Source: Planctomycetota bacterium
GTDB taxonomy: Bacteria > Planctomycetota > Planctomycetia > Gemmatales > Gemmataceae
DNA length: 46,839 nt
Direction of reading: 5' to 3'
NCBI GenBank assembly: GCA_021807595.1
Contig: JAKBCS010000026.1
Coordinates: forward strand, 1 to 46,839
This document shows, piece by piece, positions 9,419 through 18,228 of this stretch (its first letter is position 1; each line of letters begins with the position of its first letter). Under the pieces are notes generated by a model that saw only the letters and a program-made list of their open reading frames with translations, did no database searches and was not told where the DNA came from. The position numbers were made by a program, and so were the translations under genes.

Positions 9419-9805
9419 ATGGCCTCGTTCTACGCGCGAATGATGGTGTTGAGTTGCGGTCTCCTGTTGGTGCTGCCGCCGGGGTGGTGTTGCATCTTCG
9501 TCGCACTGCTTCCAAGACACGATGCGTCCGTCTCCGCCCCCGCCTGTCGATCCTGCTGCCACCAGTTCGCGCCTTCGACTCCCACGCCTCAACCCAAGCC
9601 CCATAGCCCCGAGCGTTGCCCCTGCGCGGATCGCCAGACGACGTCTCTGGACCATGTGAAATCAACGTCTCTCGACCTCCCGTCCGTTGCCTTCCTTTCG
9701 ACGATCGAACGGTCCATCCTTCCGTCGCCGACGGATGGCGCGACCCCGTTCTCTCCGCCTCCATTCGTTGCTCCTCACTTGCTCCATTGCGTTTGGATGT
9801 GTTAG
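9419..9805 (+). CDS. Small secreted Cys-rich protein ahead of cusBA
   Basis: A 128-residue protein with an N-terminal hydrophobic signal (MMVLSCGLLLVLPPGWCCIF). The exported part has Cys/His clusters PACRSCCHQF and RCPCADR and a terminal HCVWMC, separated by Pro/Ser/Thr-rich linkers. The start is decided by GGAGG 4 nt upstream. Because it opens a cluster followed by CusB and CusA, it may bind or sense metal ions in the periplasm; this is inference, as no domain is recognised. The opposite strand is also open over this stretch, but lacks a signal sequence or ribosome site. Confidence 0.6.
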   Translation: MASFYARMMVLSCGLLLVLPPGWCCIFVALLPRHDASVSAPACRSCCHQFAPSTPTPQPKPHSPERCPCADRQTTSLDHVKSTSLDLPSVAFLSTIERSILPSPTDGATPFSPPPFVAPHLLHCVWMC

Positions 9806-10006
9806 GCTCCTCCAGCCGTGGCTGGGGTTTTACTCGCGACGGGATTCAAGCGAGTGGACGATCGCGTCCGGGCGCGCCCCGTTTCGGGTTTGACGCCGAC
9901 CTGCGGCCCTTTCCATCAATCGTTTTTCATCGATTCCTTGTGTAGAGCGGGCGCTGGTCCTTTCAATCCAGTCGAAGCCAACGCGCGCTTTGAGGGAGAG
10001 GTTCCC

Positions 10007-11770
10007 ATGTCCGAACGCAATGTAGTTTCGCGCCCCAATGGTCTCGACATCATCCAAACGCCAAGCGACGAGGGAGGGCTTCGCGCCCCGCCGGAACTTG
10101 GGACCCTCGGCAAAGCGTGGTGGTGGTTTCATTTCCTCATCTTGGTCAAGCTGGCACGGCTGCGCTTCATCGCCGTCTTGCTCGCCATCGGTCTCGTCGT
10201 CGCCAAATGGGATTTGCTGTCTGCCTGGTATGACAAACTGACGCGGCCCGTCCTCGGTGGGGAAACCGCCGTCCATACGGATAGCGAATACTGGTGTCCG
10301 ATGCACCCGACCATCGTCCGCGAGCATCCGGATAAGTGCCCTCTCTGTGCCATGCCGCTATCGAAGCGCAAGAAGGGAGACAAGCAGGAGGGAGAGGCGT
10401 TGCCGCCCGGCGTCGTCAGTCGCGTGCAATTAACTCCCTACAAGGTGGCCGTCGCCGGTATCGCCACGGCACAAGTCGGCTATCGCGCGCTGACGCATAA
10501 CCTTCAGGCCGTCGGTCTCGTCGAGTTCGACGAAACGAAGCAAGCCCACATCGCCGCCCGCCAGAAGGGACGCATCGTCAAGCTGTTCGTCAACACCACC
10601 GGCCAGATGGTCGAGAAAGGCGAGAGGCTGGCCCTGGTCGATGTTCGCTATAGCTCGGAGTTGATGGTCACATTGGAGGATCTACAACGCGCCCGGAATC
10701 AAGGGAATCGAGCCTACGAGGACATAGCCCGCAAACGGCTGCGCATCTTCGATGTGGAGGAAACGCAGATAGACGATTTTTTGAAGACCGGCAAGCTGTC
10801 TACGGAAATGACCATCGTTTCGCCCATCCACGGCCACGTCATCAAGAAGTATCCTCGCGAAGGCAACTTCGTGGATGAAGGGACTCCGTTATACGATGTG
10901 GCCGACCTCTCCACCGTGTGGATCGAGGCTCAAGTCTACGAAAACGATTTGCCGTTTCTGAAGGACGCCGTGGAGAAGAGGCTGCCGGCCGTCGCCGTCG
11001 CCGAGGGCTTCCCCAACCGCGAATTCAAAGGCAAAATCGTTTTCGTTCATCCGCACTTGGATGCCGCCACGCGCACCCGGATGGTTCGCTTCAACATGGA
11101 CAACCCAGACCACGAATTGGCCCCCGGCGTTTGGGCGACGGCGCGGCTGGAAGTACCCATTACCCAAGCCGTGGCTCTGCCTCCCGATAGCTCGGCGGTT
11201 CAGAAGGAAAGATACCGGGCGGGCGAGGTTTTGAGCGTGCCGGAACGCGCGGTCATCGACACCGGAAACCACAAGTTCGTTTACCGCGAAGCCGAGCCGG
11301 ACGTTTACGAGGGACTTGAGGTGGAACTGGGACCGCGCTGCGGCGGCTACTATCCCGTGATCCGCGGCGTCAAGGAAGGCGAGCGCGTGGTGACGACGGG
11401 TTCGTTCCTCATCGACGCCGAGACCCGCCTCACGGCGGGCGCGAGTTCGATCTACTTCGGCGCGAGCGGCGGTCCTCATGCCGACCATTCGACGACGACG
11501 CCAGCGCGTCCTTCGATGGCGCGAGACGAGGATTCCAAAACGCGCGCGGGTTTGGCCAAGCTCAAACCCGTGGATCGACTTCTGGCCGAAAAACAACGGT
11601 CCTGCGCCGTCCTCCCCAAGAATCGCCTCGGCTCGATGGGCGCGCCCTTCGTCGTGGAAATCAAGGGCCGCAAAGTGTTTCTCTGTTGCGAAGGCTGCAA
11701 GGAAGATGCGTTGAAAGAGCCGGAGAAAACGCTCGCCCAGGTAGAAAAGCTGAAGCGAGAACGGAAGTAA
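10007..11770 (+). CDS. cusB: CusB-like RND periplasmic adaptor with two metal-binding domains
   Basis: The membrane-fusion subunit of a heavy-metal RND exporter, linking the inner-membrane pump to an outer-membrane channel. The ATG at 10007 follows AGGGAGAGG and gives 587 residues. In order: a cytoplasmic N-terminus, a membrane anchor (about residues 45-70, FLILVKLARLRFIAVLLAIG), a heavy-metal-binding domain (about 93-120, YWCPMHPTIVREH then CPLCAMPL), the barrel-sandwich/hairpin and beta-barrel regions (VVSPIHGHVIKKYPREGNFV; VWIEAQVYENDLPFLK), a membrane-proximal domain, and an extra C-terminal tail (about 525-587). The tail carries SCAVLPKNRLGSMGAP and VFLCCEGCKEDAL, a TRASH/YHS-like Cys cluster. 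Canonical CusB lacks that tail. It precedes cusA by 118 bp. Confidence 0.9.
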   Translation: MSERNVVSRPNGLDIIQTPSDEGGLRAPPELGTLGKAWWWFHFLILVKLARLRFIAVLLAIGLVVAKWDLLSAWYDKLTRPVLGGETAVHTDSEYWCPMHPTIVREHPDKCPLCAMPLSKRKKGDKQEGEALPPGVVSRVQLTPYKVAVAGIATAQVGYRALTHNLQAVGLVEFDETKQAHIAARQKGRIVKLFVNTTGQMVEKGERLALVDVRYSSELMVTLEDLQRARNQGNRAYEDIARKRLRIFDVEETQIDDFLKTGKLSTEMTIVSPIHGHVIKKYPREGNFVDEGTPLYDVADLSTVWIEAQVYENDLPFLKDAVEKRLPAVAVAEGFPNREFKGKIVFVHPHLDAATRTRMVRFNMDNPDHELAPGVWATARLEVPITQAVALPPDSSAVQKERYRAGEVLSVPERAVIDTGNHKFVYREAEPDVYEGLEVELGPRCGGYYPVIRGVKEGERVVTTGSFLIDAETRLTAGASSIYFGASGGPHADHSTTTPARPSMARDEDSKTRAGLAKLKPVDRLLAEKQRSCAVLPKNRLGSMGAPFVVEIKGRKVFLCCEGCKEDALKEPEKTLAQVEKLKRERK

Positions 11771-11780
11771 CCTCCGTCTG

Positions 11781-11847
11781 TTAGCCGCGAAGCGCCAGCG
11801 GAGCGCTCGGCGATCCCCGACGCGCTTCGCTGGCGCTTCGCGGCTAA
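11781..11847. repeat. Large REP-like palindrome between cusB and cusA
   Basis: A perfect 20-bp inverted repeat begins TTAGCCGCGAAGCGCCAGCG at 11781-11800 and is completed at 11828-11847. Pairing continues inward with one mismatch (AGCGC/GCGCT, TCGG/CCGA), so nearly all 67 bases form one hairpin. A related half-copy, including the trailing CGGCTAACCGATC, occurs at 35340-35370. Confidence 0.85.
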
Positions 11848-11888
11848 CCGATCGACAACGCGCGTCGAGGGAGAATCGGAGATACGAC

Positions 11889-14800
11889 ATGATCGAAAAA
11901 ATAATCGAATGCTCGATACGCAATCGTTTCTTGGTCTTGGTCGCGGCGGCGGCGCTGGCAGCGTTTGCCGTCTATGCCGTTCTCGATACGCCGATGGATG
12001 CCACGCCGGATCTGAGCGAGAATCAGGTCATCGTCTTCACCGATTGGATGGGACGAAGTCCGCGCGAGATTGAGGATCAGATAACGTATCCTCTTTCTCT
12101 CAAATTACAGGGATTGGCCGGAGTCCGGGCGGTGCGCTCGTCGTCCGAGTTCAATTTCTCGATGATTACCCTGATTTTCGAGGATAAGCTCGACTTCTAT
12201 TTTACCCGTCAGCGCGTGTTGGAGCGATTGACGTTGGCGAGTACCTTCCTCCCGGAAGGCGTCGCTCCCTATCTCGCCGCCGATGCCACGGCGGTCGGGC
12301 AGGTCTTCTGGTACACCGTCGAAGGCGGCACCATGGAGCCGGGCCGCCGTTGGGCGCTTCAGAAATACTACATCGGCCCGGAGATCAATTCGGTACCCGG
12401 CGTGGCCGAGGTCGGTACCGTCGGCGGTTCGCCCCTGGAGTATCAGATCGATGTGAATCCCAATGCGCTCCGTGCCTACAACGTCACTCTCGGGGAATTG
12501 TACGAGGCCGTAAGCCGGAGCAACTCAGCCGTCGGCGGGAGTGTGGTGCAGAAGAACAACGCCGAGTATCTCATCCGCGGCGTCGGCTGGCTCGGCAGCC
12601 GCAAGGAGACTGAGGCCAACGCGAGTGAAACCGTCGAGAGTCGCGTACTCCGCGATCTCGAAGACACCGTGCTAACCGCGCGCGACGGCGTGCCCATCGC
12701 CATCAAAAACGTGGCCCGCGTCCAGGTGGGCGTCCAGTTTCGCCGGAGCGTATTTATCAAGGGCGGCAGCGAGATGGTCGGCGCGGTCGTTGTCATGCGC
12801 TACGGTGAGAATCCCTTGGCCGTCACCAATCGCGTCAAGCAGAAGATTCAGGAACTGCAACCGGGGCTGCCCTCCGGCGTTCACATCGTCCCGGCCTACG
12901 ACCGCACCCGCCTCATCCACGGCGCGATTCAAAACGTCGCAGAGGTCATGGGGCACGAAATGCTCATTGCCGCCGTGGCCATCCTGTTGATTCTCATGCA
13001 CGTCCGCAGTGTCTTCGTCATTTGCATCACCCTTCCGCTGTCGGTGCTGTTTTCGTTTTTGATGTTGTGGGTTCTGCGGGCGCTGCGCGTCGTCGATGTG
13101 CAGGCCAACATCATGTCGCTGGCAGGAATCACCATCTCCATCGGCATCCTCGTCGATCAGGCCATCGTCATGGTCGAGAATGCCACGCACGATTTGAAGG
13201 AGCATTTCGGCGATTCTCCGGTGACGGGCGACACCACGGAAATCATCGTCCGCGCCTGCCGCACCGTGGGCCGACCGATCTTCTTCTCCGTGCTGATTAT
13301 TTTGATCTCTTTTATCCCCGTATTTGCCATGAGCGGGCGCGAGGGCAAGTATTTCCATCCGATGGCCTTCACGAAAAGTCTGGCGATGGTTGGCGTTGCC
13401 TTCCTCTCCGTGACGGTGGTTCCGGCCCTGTTGCCGACGTTTCTACGCGGACGCCTCCGCAGTGAAGAGCAGAATCCGATCGTCCGCAGTTTCATCCGCA
13501 TCTATAAGCCGATGCTGACTTGGGCGCTGCCGCGCCGCAACCTCGTCGCGTGGATGTTCGCCGTGCTGCTCATCTTGGCCGTGGGCATGTTTCCGCTTCA
13601 GGCCGTTCTGGGGATCGGGGCATCGCATCGAGATTGGGAGATGTGTTTCTTCGTCGTACTGGCTGCGGTGATCTTCTTGACCGTGGTGTTCACGCGCGGC
13701 GGAGCGTGGCAGGTAGTCAGCTTCGCCACCCTGGTTTTGGTCGGTCTGATCGCCTATCGCTTTCCCAAGATCGGCGTCGAGTTCATGCCGCCTTTGAACG
13801 AACAGACAGTCATGGACATGCCCGTCACGGTGCCGCGCGCGAGTATCACAGAGGCCGCCGACGATCTGAAAGTCCGCGATGCGCTGTTGCGGCAATTTCC
13901 CGAAGTCGAGTCGGCGATCAACAAAGCCGGCCGGGCCGACACACCGACCGATCCCGCACCGCTGGAAATGGTGGAAACGTTCGTAAACTTTCGGCCCCGT
14001 GAGTTGTGGCCGCGCCGCGTTTTGGCTTTCGACGAGGCCGCGCGACAAGTTCGACTCGCTCTGGGATTCCTGGAAGAACGCGGCTCCATCCCTCGGGCCG
14101 ACGACGAGGAGCGCGACGCACTCGTGAACGATGCCACTATGGCGGCGCTGACCAAATTCGACGAGGCGATGCGCGAACTGGCGCTGCGGCGCTATCGAGA
14201 GATGGAGACCGAACTGGGACCGGCGTTGACGCGCTTTGTCGTCGAGGATTCGCTGCGCCGCTTCCGCGCCGCCGGTTTGCTCCAATGGCCCAACGATGCC
14301 GACGAGGGAGCGGTGACGGAGAAGCTGGTCGAAGAACTGGCTCCGCGCTACGGAATTTGGTTGTCGAAAAATCCGGCTCTGGAAGATGTCGCCAAGCTGA
14401 CGCAGTCGCTCGCCCAGCGTTTGCGCGAGCGCGGCGTTCTAACGACGACGGCTGCGGACGCACTGAAACTGCGACAATCGATGCCGCGGCGCATACTCGA
14501 CGCGATCGCCGAATCCCTCGGTTCCCAGGGCAAGACATTCGCCGGCGAAGTTTTCGCGGCTCTCCAGAAGCGTCGCCACGAATTGTGGATCGAGCGCATC
14601 CACAAAAGGATCAATTGGGAGCTGTTCGATCGCGGCGTCGAGACGTTCACTTGGGCGGCGGTGGAAGAGCTAGGCCGTGCCGCCAAGATCGGACGGGATC
14701 TGCGCGATGAATTCGCATCGCTCCGCGAACAATTGGAGAAACCGTTCGCCAAGGGGCTGATCTTATGGCAGCGCAAGGGCGGGACGAAGGGCGACCTGCT

Positions 14801-16202
14801 GCAAGAGATGGATGGCGTCGTGCAGATGCCGGGATGGAGCAATATCTGGACGCAGCCGATCATCAATCGGGTGGATATGCTCTCCACTGGAGTACGGACG
14901 CAGATCGGCGTCAAAGTGTTCGGTCCCGATCTGGACACCATCAACCGCGTCTGCAAGGAGGTCGAGCAAGCGATCAAACCGGTTCCCGGCGCGATGGATG
15001 TAATCGCCGAGCCGTTCATGGGCAAGGGCTATGTGGAGATCCACATCGACCGGCGCAAGGCGGCTCGCTTCGGCGTGCGCGTCGGCGATATTCAAGATAC
15101 CATTGAGGTTGCATTGGGCGGCAAGCTCATCACGCAGACGGTTGAAGGGCGCGATCGCTTCCCCGTGCGCGTCCGCTACGCCCGCGATTTCCGCGAAGAC
15201 GAGCAAGCGGTCAAGGCTCTGTTGGTGACGCGGGGCAACATGGGGAGTTTAGGTCGCGCCATGTCCGCTGGCCCGACCGCCAGCAGGGCGGAACCGGCGC
15301 GCGGATCGGACCAGGAACATCAGGCCGCCCCTTGGCACTCCGCCGACGGCAAGATTTCGCTGCAAATTCCTCTGGAGCAAGTGGCCGACGTTCACATCGT
15401 CGAGGGACCGGCCACGATTAAAAGCGAGAACGGTCGGCTGCGCAGCTACGTCACCCTCAATGTCCGCGGCGACCGCGATGTGGTCGGATTTGTCGAGGAG
15501 GCGCAGCGCGTCGTCGCCGAGAAAGTCGATTTGCCGGAGGGCGTTCATCTCGAATGGTCCGGCGAATTCGAGCATCAAGTGCGCGCCGCCAAGACGCTGC
15601 GCATCATCCTACCGATGGTGCTGATCCTCATTTTCCTCATTTTGTATCTGACATACAAGGATTTCGCCGATGCTTGCCTGATGATGTTGGCAGTGCCGGA
15701 GGCGTTGGCCGGGGGCGTCTTCTTCCAATTCCTTTTCCCCAAGATCGTCCACGGTTGGAGCAGTCCGCCTGAGCCGTTCAGCATGGGCATCTGGGTCGGC
15801 TACATCGCTGCTTTTGGCATGGCCACCGAAACCGGCATTATCATGCTGGTGTATCTCCGCGAAGCCATTGACAAACGCGGCGGCTTGGAGAATATCCAGT
15901 CGTTGGAGGAATTGCGGCAGACGGTGATCGAAGGCGCAGTGCATCGCTTGCGGCCCAAGCTGCTGACCGAAGGCGTGGCCATCGTTGCCATTGCGCCGAT
16001 GTTGTTTTCCACGGGCATCGGCGGTGAAATCATTTCGGCGATGGCGCTCCCCGTCTTGGGCGGCTTGCTCATTGCCGACGAGGTCGTCGATCTTTTCCTT
16101 CCCGTGCGTTTCTATTGGGTGCGCCGCGCTCGCTGGCTGAAAATCCACGAAAAACGAGTCGCCCAAGAGAGACTGGAGAAGGCAGTCGCTTTGTTGTCGT
16201 AG
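11889..16202 (+). CDS. cusA: CusA-like heavy-metal RND efflux pump with large insertion
   Basis: The inner-membrane, proton-driven pump of the Cus-type exporter (HME-RND family). It begins MIEKIIECSIRNRFLVL and keeps the porter region DATPDLSENQVIVFTDW and the TM4 proton-relay motif VDQAIVMVENA. Length is 1437 residues against about 1047 for E. coli CusA. Three expansions explain this: about 60 residues with two additional hydrophobic segments near 570-625; about 255 helical, charged residues near 705-970; and about 35 residues near 1118-1155. Methionines matching the CusA triad (M573, M623, M672) appear as Met643 (MDMPVTV), Met694 (EMVET) and Met997 (DMLSTGV), so metal transport, probably Cu/Ag, is likely. 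The two extra hydrophobic segments keep membrane parity. No CusC homologue adjoins it. Confidence 0.93.
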   Translation: MIEKIIECSIRNRFLVLVAAAALAAFAVYAVLDTPMDATPDLSENQVIVFTDWMGRSPREIEDQITYPLSLKLQGLAGVRAVRSSSEFNFSMITLIFEDKLDFYFTRQRVLERLTLASTFLPEGVAPYLAADATAVGQVFWYTVEGGTMEPGRRWALQKYYIGPEINSVPGVAEVGTVGGSPLEYQIDVNPNALRAYNVTLGELYEAVSRSNSAVGGSVVQKNNAEYLIRGVGWLGSRKETEANASETVESRVLRDLEDTVLTARDGVPIAIKNVARVQVGVQFRRSVFIKGGSEMVGAVVVMRYGENPLAVTNRVKQKIQELQPGLPSGVHIVPAYDRTRLIHGAIQNVAEVMGHEMLIAAVAILLILMHVRSVFVICITLPLSVLFSFLMLWVLRALRVVDVQANIMSLAGITISIGILVDQAIVMVENATHDLKEHFGDSPVTGDTTEIIVRACRTVGRPIFFSVLIILISFIPVFAMSGREGKYFHPMAFTKSLAMVGVAFLSVTVVPALLPTFLRGRLRSEEQNPIVRSFIRIYKPMLTWALPRRNLVAWMFAVLLILAVGMFPLQAVLGIGASHRDWEMCFFVVLAAVIFLTVVFTRGGAWQVVSFATLVLVGLIAYRFPKIGVEFMPPLNEQTVMDMPVTVPRASITEAADDLKVRDALLRQFPEVESAINKAGRADTPTDPAPLEMVETFVNFRPRELWPRRVLAFDEAARQVRLALGFLEERGSIPRADDEERDALVNDATMAALTKFDEAMRELALRRYREMETELGPALTRFVVEDSLRRFRAAGLLQWPNDADEGAVTEKLVEELAPRYGIWLSKNPALEDVAKLTQSLAQRLRERGVLTTTAADALKLRQSMPRRILDAIAESLGSQGKTFAGEVFAALQKRRHELWIERIHKRINWELFDRGVETFTWAAVEELGRAAKIGRDLRDEFASLREQLEKPFAKGLILWQRKGGTKGDLLQEMDGVVQMPGWSNIWTQPIINRVDMLSTGVRTQIGVKVFGPDLDTINRVCKEVEQAIKPVPGAMDVIAEPFMGKGYVEIHIDRRKAARFGVRVGDIQDTIEVALGGKLITQTVEGRDRFPVRVRYARDFREDEQAVKALLVTRGNMGSLGRAMSAGPTASRAEPARGSDQEHQAAPWHSADGKISLQIPLEQVADVHIVEGPATIKSENGRLRSYVTLNVRGDRDVVGFVEEAQRVVAEKVDLPEGVHLEWSGEFEHQVRAAKTLRIILPMVLILIFLILYLTYKDFADACLMMLAVPEALAGGVFFQFLFPKIVHGWSSPPEPFSMGIWVGYIAAFGMATETGIIMLVYLREAIDKRGGLENIQSLEELRQTVIEGAVHRLRPKLLTEGVAIVAIAPMLFSTGIGGEIISAMALPVLGGLLIADEVVDLFLPVRFYWVRRARWLKIHEKRVAQERLEKAVALLS

Positions 16203-16240
16203 GTTGGGATGGAAGAAGAAGCGAGAGTTGATCCAGTTGT

Positions 16241-16266
16241 CCCTCTCCCCACATGCGGGGAGAGGG
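16241..16266. repeat. CCCTCTCCCC/GGGGAGAGGG hairpin after cusA
   Basis: CCCTCTCCCC (16241-16250) and GGGGAGAGGG (16257-16266) form a perfect 10-bp stem with loop ACATGC. It lies between the convergent cusA and oxidoreductase genes and belongs to the same family as the elements at the window start. It may serve as a transcription end. Confidence 0.7.
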
Positions 16267-16291
16267 GAAGAATCCAAGTTGCTCTGGGCCG

Positions 16292-17686
16292 TTAGTATTC
16301 GCGGTCCTTCTTGCGGCCGGGTTCGGGCACGGGATAGTTGCCCTTGGCGTCGGCCAACACAGGCGCGGGCGAATCCATCTTCAATCGATCGACTTCCGGA
16401 GCCAATTCGTTTTCGTCCTTGAGCATTTGCTCTTGCGTGATGATCTGTCCGGTGTGAGCGGCTTTGCGACCCATCGCAGTGACCATACTCGCCATCGCGC
16501 CGCGCTCGGCTTCATTGTACGCCTTGTCTTGGCGAATCGCCTCCAACAGATGATCCCACTCCAGTTGATAGGGGTCCGGCTCGAATTTCGGAGCGCGCCA
16601 GATAACGTCGTTCTTGTTGTCTGGCCTATTGTCCTGGCTCTTGAATAAGCGGCATTTCGACGGCGCGTGCGACGAGGTGGAGATGATGGCCGAGCCTTTG
16701 GTGCCGTGCGCGAAGCTGGCGAACTCGTGCCAGCAGCCCGGCGTGTTCCGGCCTTCGAGCAACAGCTTGGCCCCGTCGGCGAAGGTGTATTCGACGGAAT
16801 AATGATCGAAGTTCTGGTCGATGTCGTGTGCGCCGGAGTAGTTGCGATACTGCCGGCCGCCGACGGCCTTGGCCTCGATCGGCCAGGCATCTTTCATCCA
16901 GCAGCATTCGTCGATATTGTGAATCAGGAAATCGCTATAGCAGCCGCCGCTGGCCCACAAGAACGAATGGAAGCGACGGATCTGATAGTGCAGTTCCGGG
17001 ATGTTCGACGGGCGCGGCGCGGAATACTGCGAGGCTTCTTGATCTTTGACGCGGTAGGCGCGAAGAAGCGTCAAATCGCCGATCTGACCGTCCTTGATTC
17101 GCTTGAACAGCTCGCCGCGCGAGGCGCAGTGACGACACATCAGTCCGACGCCGACCTTTAGATTCTTGGCGCGCGCCTCCTCGGCCAACTTCAACATGCG
17201 GCGCGTACTCGGTCCATCCACCGTGACCGGCTTCTCCATGAAGACATTCAGCCCCTTCTTAATCGCGTAGGTAAAGTGGACCCAGCGGAAGGCAGGAGGC
17301 GTCGTCAGGATCACGATGTCGCCGGGCTTGAGACAATCCATCGCCTGTTTGTAGGCGTCGAAGCCGAGGAACTTGCGATCGTCGGGGACGGCGACTTTCT
17401 TCTCCTGCTCGAACTTCTTCAGGTAGCCGTAACTGCCGTTCAGTCGATCGGCAAACACGTCGGCCATGGCGACGATTTGGGTGGGGCCGTTCTTGGCGCG
17501 CAGGGCGTTCTCGGCCGCGCCGGTACCGCGTCCGCCGCAGCCGACAAGAGCTACTTGGATGGTGTTGTTTTCGCCGGCGTGAACGTTCGGGACGGCGAGT
17601 CCGGCCAGCGCCGAAGCTGCGACGACCTTGCCGGTCGTCTTCATCGCTTCGCGGCGTGTCGGGCCGCGTTTCGGGGTATCGGTCAC
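16292..17686 (-). CDS. Tat-exported Gfo/Idh/MocA-family oxidoreductase
   Basis: A 464-residue NAD(P)-dependent sugar-dehydrogenase-like protein. The N-terminus carries a twin-arginine signal (TRREAMKTTGKVVAASALAG, cleavage near VHA), so it is exported folded, with its cofactor. The Rossmann motif is VALVGCGGRGTGAAENAL, and the second signature is the EKP motif in FMEKPVTVDG. The C-terminal alpha/beta domain includes LIHNIDECCWMKDAWP. The start is a GTG at 17686 with GGAGG 9 nt upstream. Planctomycetes encode dozens of such paralogues. The substrate is unknown. It is monocistronic and converges on cusA. Confidence 0.92.
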   Translation of the reverse strand: MTDTPKRGPTRREAMKTTGKVVAASALAGLAVPNVHAGENNTIQVALVGCGGRGTGAAENALRAKNGPTQIVAMADVFADRLNGSYGYLKKFEQEKKVAVPDDRKFLGFDAYKQAMDCLKPGDIVILTTPPAFRWVHFTYAIKKGLNVFMEKPVTVDGPSTRRMLKLAEEARAKNLKVGVGLMCRHCASRGELFKRIKDGQIGDLTLLRAYRVKDQEASQYSAPRPSNIPELHYQIRRFHSFLWASGGCYSDFLIHNIDECCWMKDAWPIEAKAVGGRQYRNYSGAHDIDQNFDHYSVEYTFADGAKLLLEGRNTPGCWHEFASFAHGTKGSAIISTSSHAPSKCRLFKSQDNRPDNKNDVIWRAPKFEPDPYQLEWDHLLEAIRQDKAYNEAERGAMASMVTAMGRKAAHTGQIITQEQMLKDENELAPEVDRLKMDSPAPVLADAKGNYPVPEPGRKKDREY

Positions 17687-18228
17687 GAGGGAGATCCTCC
17701 TCTACAAGTGGGACAAGGGTGGGAAGGAAACGAGCGAGGTCTGTTTCCAGTTTCTCCGATCCGCCGTGAAAGTCAATCGTCGCGGATCGAAAATGCGCAT
17801 TTTTTTGATCGGACGCGGAGGCGGTCTCGGTGCTGTGCCGCGGCTGAGAAGACGCGACGAACGCAACGAAAACGACTTGGGGACGAGGAGGTAAAGGGCG
17901 AATCCGGCGCGCTCGAAGTGTCTTTATAGTTGACGCCGCACCGCGCTTCCCCGCATAATGAATCCAGGTACTTACAAAAACTCTCCTCTCGGCCCGTAGG
18001 TCGAGAGAGGATTGGCAACAAGCAAAGGGCTTACGAGGTCCGCAGCGTCCTGGAGACCACAACGCACGACGGGAGTGGAACCGGAACCGCCGCGGGCACC
18101 TTCACCGATCGTTCGCTTTGTCCGTAGTCCGTAGCTCGTGATTCCTCAGCCGAGGCAAGGACAAACCGCCTTTGCCACCGACTTTGGAATTGGAGTCATG
18201 GCCCACGGACAATGAAAGCGAGATTTGC
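17687..18228. other. Long intergenic region with possible structured leader
   Basis: No convincing gene is seen. The left part holds the ribosome site of the minus-strand oxidoreductase. A candidate rightward promoter lies at 17930-17959. Behind it is a potential hairpin at about 17983-18012 (CCTCTCGG...CGAGAGAGG) and further short complementary stretches to about 18110. This could be a structured 5' leader or a small RNA; it matches no RNA family I recognise. Confidence 0.4.
17930..17959 (+). promoter_or_regulatory. Candidate sigma70-like promoter
   Basis: TTGACG at 17930-17935 and CATAAT at 17954-17959 are spaced 18 nt apart, with five of six consensus bases in each. It reads toward the small membrane ORF at 18229 and RNase Y at 18620. 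Confidence 0.45.

Noticed and set aside
12672-13358. Long minus-strand open frames inside cusA (also 13443-14285 and 15609-16277)
   Set aside because: They are antisense frames of a GC-rich gene; their His/Asp-rich composition is the reverse image of the membrane helices of CusA.
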